In this document: piece by piece, positions 63,714 to 64,000 of the stretch
Numbering within the stretch: position 1 is the first letter of the stretch
Layout: every line of letters starts with the position of its first letter
Origin: Mesorhizobium sp. NZP2077
GTDB taxonomy: Bacteria; Pseudomonadota; Alphaproteobacteria; Rhizobiales; Rhizobiaceae
DNA: 64,000 nucleotides
Assembly (NCBI RefSeq): GCF_013170805.1
Contig: NZ_CP051293.1
Location: 4,594,001 to 4,658,000 of the forward strand
Direction: 5' to 3'
Position numbers and translations under genes: made by a program
Notes under the pieces: model-generated
What the model saw: the letters and a program-made list of their open reading frames with translations, nothing else
The model's database searches: none
What the model was told of the DNA's origin: nothing

Positions 63714-64000
63714 GTGGCGCCGAGAAAAGTCATCATCACCTGTGCCGTCACCGGCTCGGTGCACACGCCGTCAATGTCGCCCTATCTGCCGGTGACGCCG
63801 GACCAGATCGCCACTGAGGCGATCGCCGCCGCCGAAGCCGGCGCATCGATCCTGCATCTGCACGCACGGGACCCCAAAGACGGCCGGCCGACCGCCGATC
63901 CGGAGGTGTACATGCAGTTCCTGCCGCGCATCAAGCAGGCGACCGATGCGGTGATTAACATCACCACCGGCGGTTCGTCGCTGATGACACTGGACCAGCG
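63714..64000 (+). CDS. BKACE-family (beta-keto acid cleavage) enzyme, cut by the window end
   Basis: The first 95 codons from GTG 63714 (GAGGGG upstream) read VAPRKVIITCAVTGSVHTPS and continue to the Zn-binding LHLHARDPKDGRPT (His-x-His). BKACE (DUF849) enzymes condense and cleave a beta-keto acid with acetyl-CoA. The rest of the gene is outside. With the two genes before it this makes an amide/amine degradation operon. Confidence 0.9.
   Translation, partial: MAPRKVIITCAVTGSVHTPSMSPYLPVTPDQIATEAIAAAEAGASILHLHARDPKDGRPTADPEVYMQFLPRIKQATDAVINITTGGSSLMTLDQ

Noticed and set aside
1..64000. CRISPR arrays
   Set aside because: No regularly spaced identical repeats of 23-47 bp were seen anywhere.

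Overview
The window looks like chromosome from a Mesorhizobium-type alphaproteobacterium (Hyphomicrobiales). This rests on recall of family distributions, not a search: high-GC DNA, DUF1402, DUF3126, DUF982, DUF2188, DUF1127, paired transglutaminase-like cysteine peptidases, a Hyphomicrobiales-type outer-membrane beta-barrel, B12-dependent ribonucleotide reductase NrdJ, and several BKACE/formamidase-type catabolic genes.

Layout. 1-22.7 kb is mostly housekeeping and conserved small genes: a transglutaminase-like protease, an NYN-LOTUS RNase-like protein, gamma carbonic anhydrase, cysE, an HD hydrolase, an agmatinase-family enzyme, cold-shock protein, glyoxalase, ilvA overlapping a DUF1697 gene, a metal-ligand-poor M24 protein, two tandem alpha/beta-hydrolase lipoproteins, an SGNH hydrolase broken by a 44-bp tandem duplication, an NmrA-like gene with a convergent TetR gene, adenine deaminase, a stand-alone SecD head domain and an outer-membrane barrel.

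22.9-27.2 kb is a degraded island. It starts in a tRNA-Leu(UAA) gene that is split in its anticodon loop by 755 bp carrying a second, intact tRNA-Leu(UAA). It continues with a frameshifted AlbA_2 gene, small orphan ORFs, a stray copy of part of a NUDIX gene from 2.8 kb away, and a terminator with no evident gene.

27.2-41.1 kb returns to core genes: an aromatic-amino-acid-lyase homologue that lacks the MIO Ala-Ser-Gly triad, NUDIX hydrolases, an old-yellow-enzyme reductase, CinA-like protein, a universal stress protein, xanthine phosphoribosyltransferase, a PilZ protein and nrdJ, which has a good NrdR box and a consensus DnaA box upstream.

41.1-46.95 kb is the most unusual part. An AIPR-type (abortive infection/phage resistance) gene directly after nrdJ has been split by nested insertion sequences: an IS630 element, an IS110-family (IS1111-like) element sitting exactly at the right terminal repeat of that IS630, and an IS701-like element with a nonsense codon in its transposase. 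Removing the three elements and one copy of each target duplication restores one continuous reading frame of about 567 codons, so the defence gene was intact until it was hit.

46.95-64 kb holds secreted and envelope genes (DUF3592, LprI-like, GH25 lysozyme, DUF1402, DedA, NAGPA-type phosphodiester glycosidase, UppP), a LysR/VOC pair, a 2OG-Fe oxygenase, a small ParB-like protein, and at the right edge a tight operon of a dimethylformamidase-beta-like enzyme, a class III aminotransferase and a BKACE enzyme cut by the window end. No rRNA genes or CRISPR arrays were seen.
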